From the NCBI RefSeq assembly GCF_022810405.1, contig NZ_JALGQE010000015.1:1-64000 (forward strand): 64,000 nt of DNA. Direction: 5' to 3'. The notes beneath the pieces are model-generated. The model searched no databases. It saw only the letters and a list, made by a program, of their open reading frames with translations, and had not been told where the DNA came from. The DNA comes from Rhodococcus sp. ARC_M5 (GTDB lineage: Bacteria; Actinomycetota; Actinomycetes; Mycobacteriales; Mycobacteriaceae). The translations under genes and the position numbers were made by a program. Of this stretch, positions 63,310 through 64,000 are shown in pieces. How positions within the stretch are numbered: position 1 is the first letter of the stretch; every line of letters begins with the position of its first letter.

Positions 63310-64000
63310 TGTGTTTTGTTCTCAGTGGCGACGTCGAAGACGTCGAGTGGAGTGTCGCGGGGATCTTCCCATGTGTTGGGCACCAACATCATTCGCGTTT
63401 CCATTTCCAATTCCGACAGCGCGTGTAAGTAGATCTGTGTTGTCACCACGGAGCGGTGTCCGAGGCGACGTCGCACCCAGTCCAGAGGGTCACCGAAGAT
63501 CTGTGTCCATTGCCCTCGCTGTTCGGCAGTCATTTCGGTCATCGCGCTGATATGTCCGCGCTGTAGCTGTTCCAGAGTCACCACCGCGAACGTGTGCCGC
63601 AGGAGGTGAGCATGTGCAGTCAGAGGAACTCCTGCTCGACGACACCGTGTGTTGGCGACTGCGAACATGTCTTTCCAGGTCGAGACCGCGATGGGGGTGC
63701 CGAACTCCGACAGCCAGAACGCGGCCGGCGTCAAGCCATCGGGCCCGTCGATGAGCAAGCGGCGTCGTTCGTCGGCATCGAGGTTGGAAACTTTCACGGT
63801 CGATCGCAGACCGGACCGAGTCTGTACGACGACCGGCGAATGCGGATCAGGGATCACGAGCGGGCGGCGAACCTGTTCGTACCGTCCGCAGGCGCGTGCG
63901 CGGGCGATGACCTCCGCGCGATCGAGTGTCGCGTACCCGATCAGGTCGGCGATCACGGATTCAGGAACGTAGACTCGGCGGGCCGAACGACCTTTGGCGA
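63306..64000 (-). CDS. Tyrosine recombinase (first of the trio), partial
   Basis: The frame is open to the window end; about 231 C-terminal residues are visible. It has the classical motifs HAHLLRHTFAVVTLEQ (H-x-x-R) and VRRRLGHRSVVTTQIYLHAL (LGH and nucleophile Tyr). The visible N-terminal part includes the sheet before the first Arg (RRVYVPES, VSNLDADERRRLLI). This is the TnpA-type member of a Tn554-like set; its N-terminus lies beyond the window. Confidence 0.9.
   Translation of the reverse strand, partial: AKGRSARRVYVPESVIADLIGYATLDRAEVIARARACGRYEQVRRPLVIPDPHSPVVVQTRSGLRSTVKVSNLDADERRRLLIDGPDGLTPAAFWLSEFGTPIAVSTWKDMFAVANTRCRRAGVPLTAHAHLLRHTFAVVTLEQLQRGHISAMTEMTAEQRGQWTQIFGDPLDWVRRRLGHRSVVTTQIYLHALSELEMETRMMLVPNTWEDPRDTPLDVFDVATENKTQ

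Overview
The window is high-GC DNA from an actinomycete of the mycolic-acid group, most like Rhodococcus or a close relative. This rests on an Lsr2 nucleoid protein, a RipA-type NlpC/P60 hydrolase, an MmpL transporter, LGFP repeats, a DUF2637 membrane protein and an ImuA'-like protein. It reads as an accessory region, either plasmid or genomic island. It has metal-resistance cargo on the left, a plasmid-type maintenance and secretion region in the middle-right, and a Tn554-like set of three tyrosine recombinases at the right end.

Layout. 0.1-7 kb: a broken DUF5593-type gene, a beta-propeller lipoprotein, an M15-type lipoprotein, a class A penicillin-binding protein whose PASTA tail is cut by an amber codon, and an acetyltransferase. 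7-14.4 kb: a complete system II cytochrome c/thiol-redox set (ResB, CcsB, TlpA lipoprotein, CcdA), a DUF305 lipoprotein, a DUF6153-like protein and an NlpC/P60 hydrolase. 14.5-23.3 kb: a copper operon read leftwards (CopZ, an 87-residue exported protein, CopA, CsoR, a TVP38 protein), a DUF4396 protein, and a coupled cysteine-synthase/MFS pair. 23.5-34.6 kb: apolipoprotein N-acyltransferase (Lnt), two convergent M23 peptidases, a second TlpA, a Tat-exported multicopper oxidase, a BlaI-type repressor with an M56 protease sensor, two decayed genes, a rhodanese lipoprotein, a divergent Lgt-family protein and a SHOCT protein. 35.2-44.8 kb: a degenerate HMA peptide coupled to a CopB-type ATPase, a second DUF305/DUF6153 pair, and a persulfide-detoxification operon (MmpL, DUF2892, DUF302, TauE, CstR, CstB). 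45-58.9 kb: a serine resolvase, small coupled ORFs, DUF2637, two DUF6924 paralogs, Lsr2, HicAB, a secreted NucA/NucB nuclease with a secreted neighbour, a DUF5593 protein, an orphan ImuA'-like protein, a lipoprotein, and a frameshifted LGFP-matrixin protease. 58.9-64 kb: DUF6262 plus three overlapping tyrosine recombinases, the last running off the window.

How it works together. The strongest new signal is regulatory. Eight near-identical dyads (TACTA-N7-TAGTA) sit in front of genes at seven loci between 1.8 and 34.3 kb. The targets are almost all envelope functions: lipoproteins, Lnt, an Lgt-like protein, peptidoglycan hydrolases and cytochrome c/thiol redox proteins. The only matching repressor type in the window is the BlaI/M56 pair at 30.2-31.6 kb, so I infer a BlaI regulon that rebuilds the envelope under metal stress. 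A second operator class (TACCCC/GGGGTA palindromes) marks the CsoR/CstR-controlled copper and sulfide genes at 19.3, 35.2, 39.0, 40.8, 44.5 and 44.8 kb. The island encodes at least seven lipoproteins and also carries both outer steps of lipoprotein acylation.
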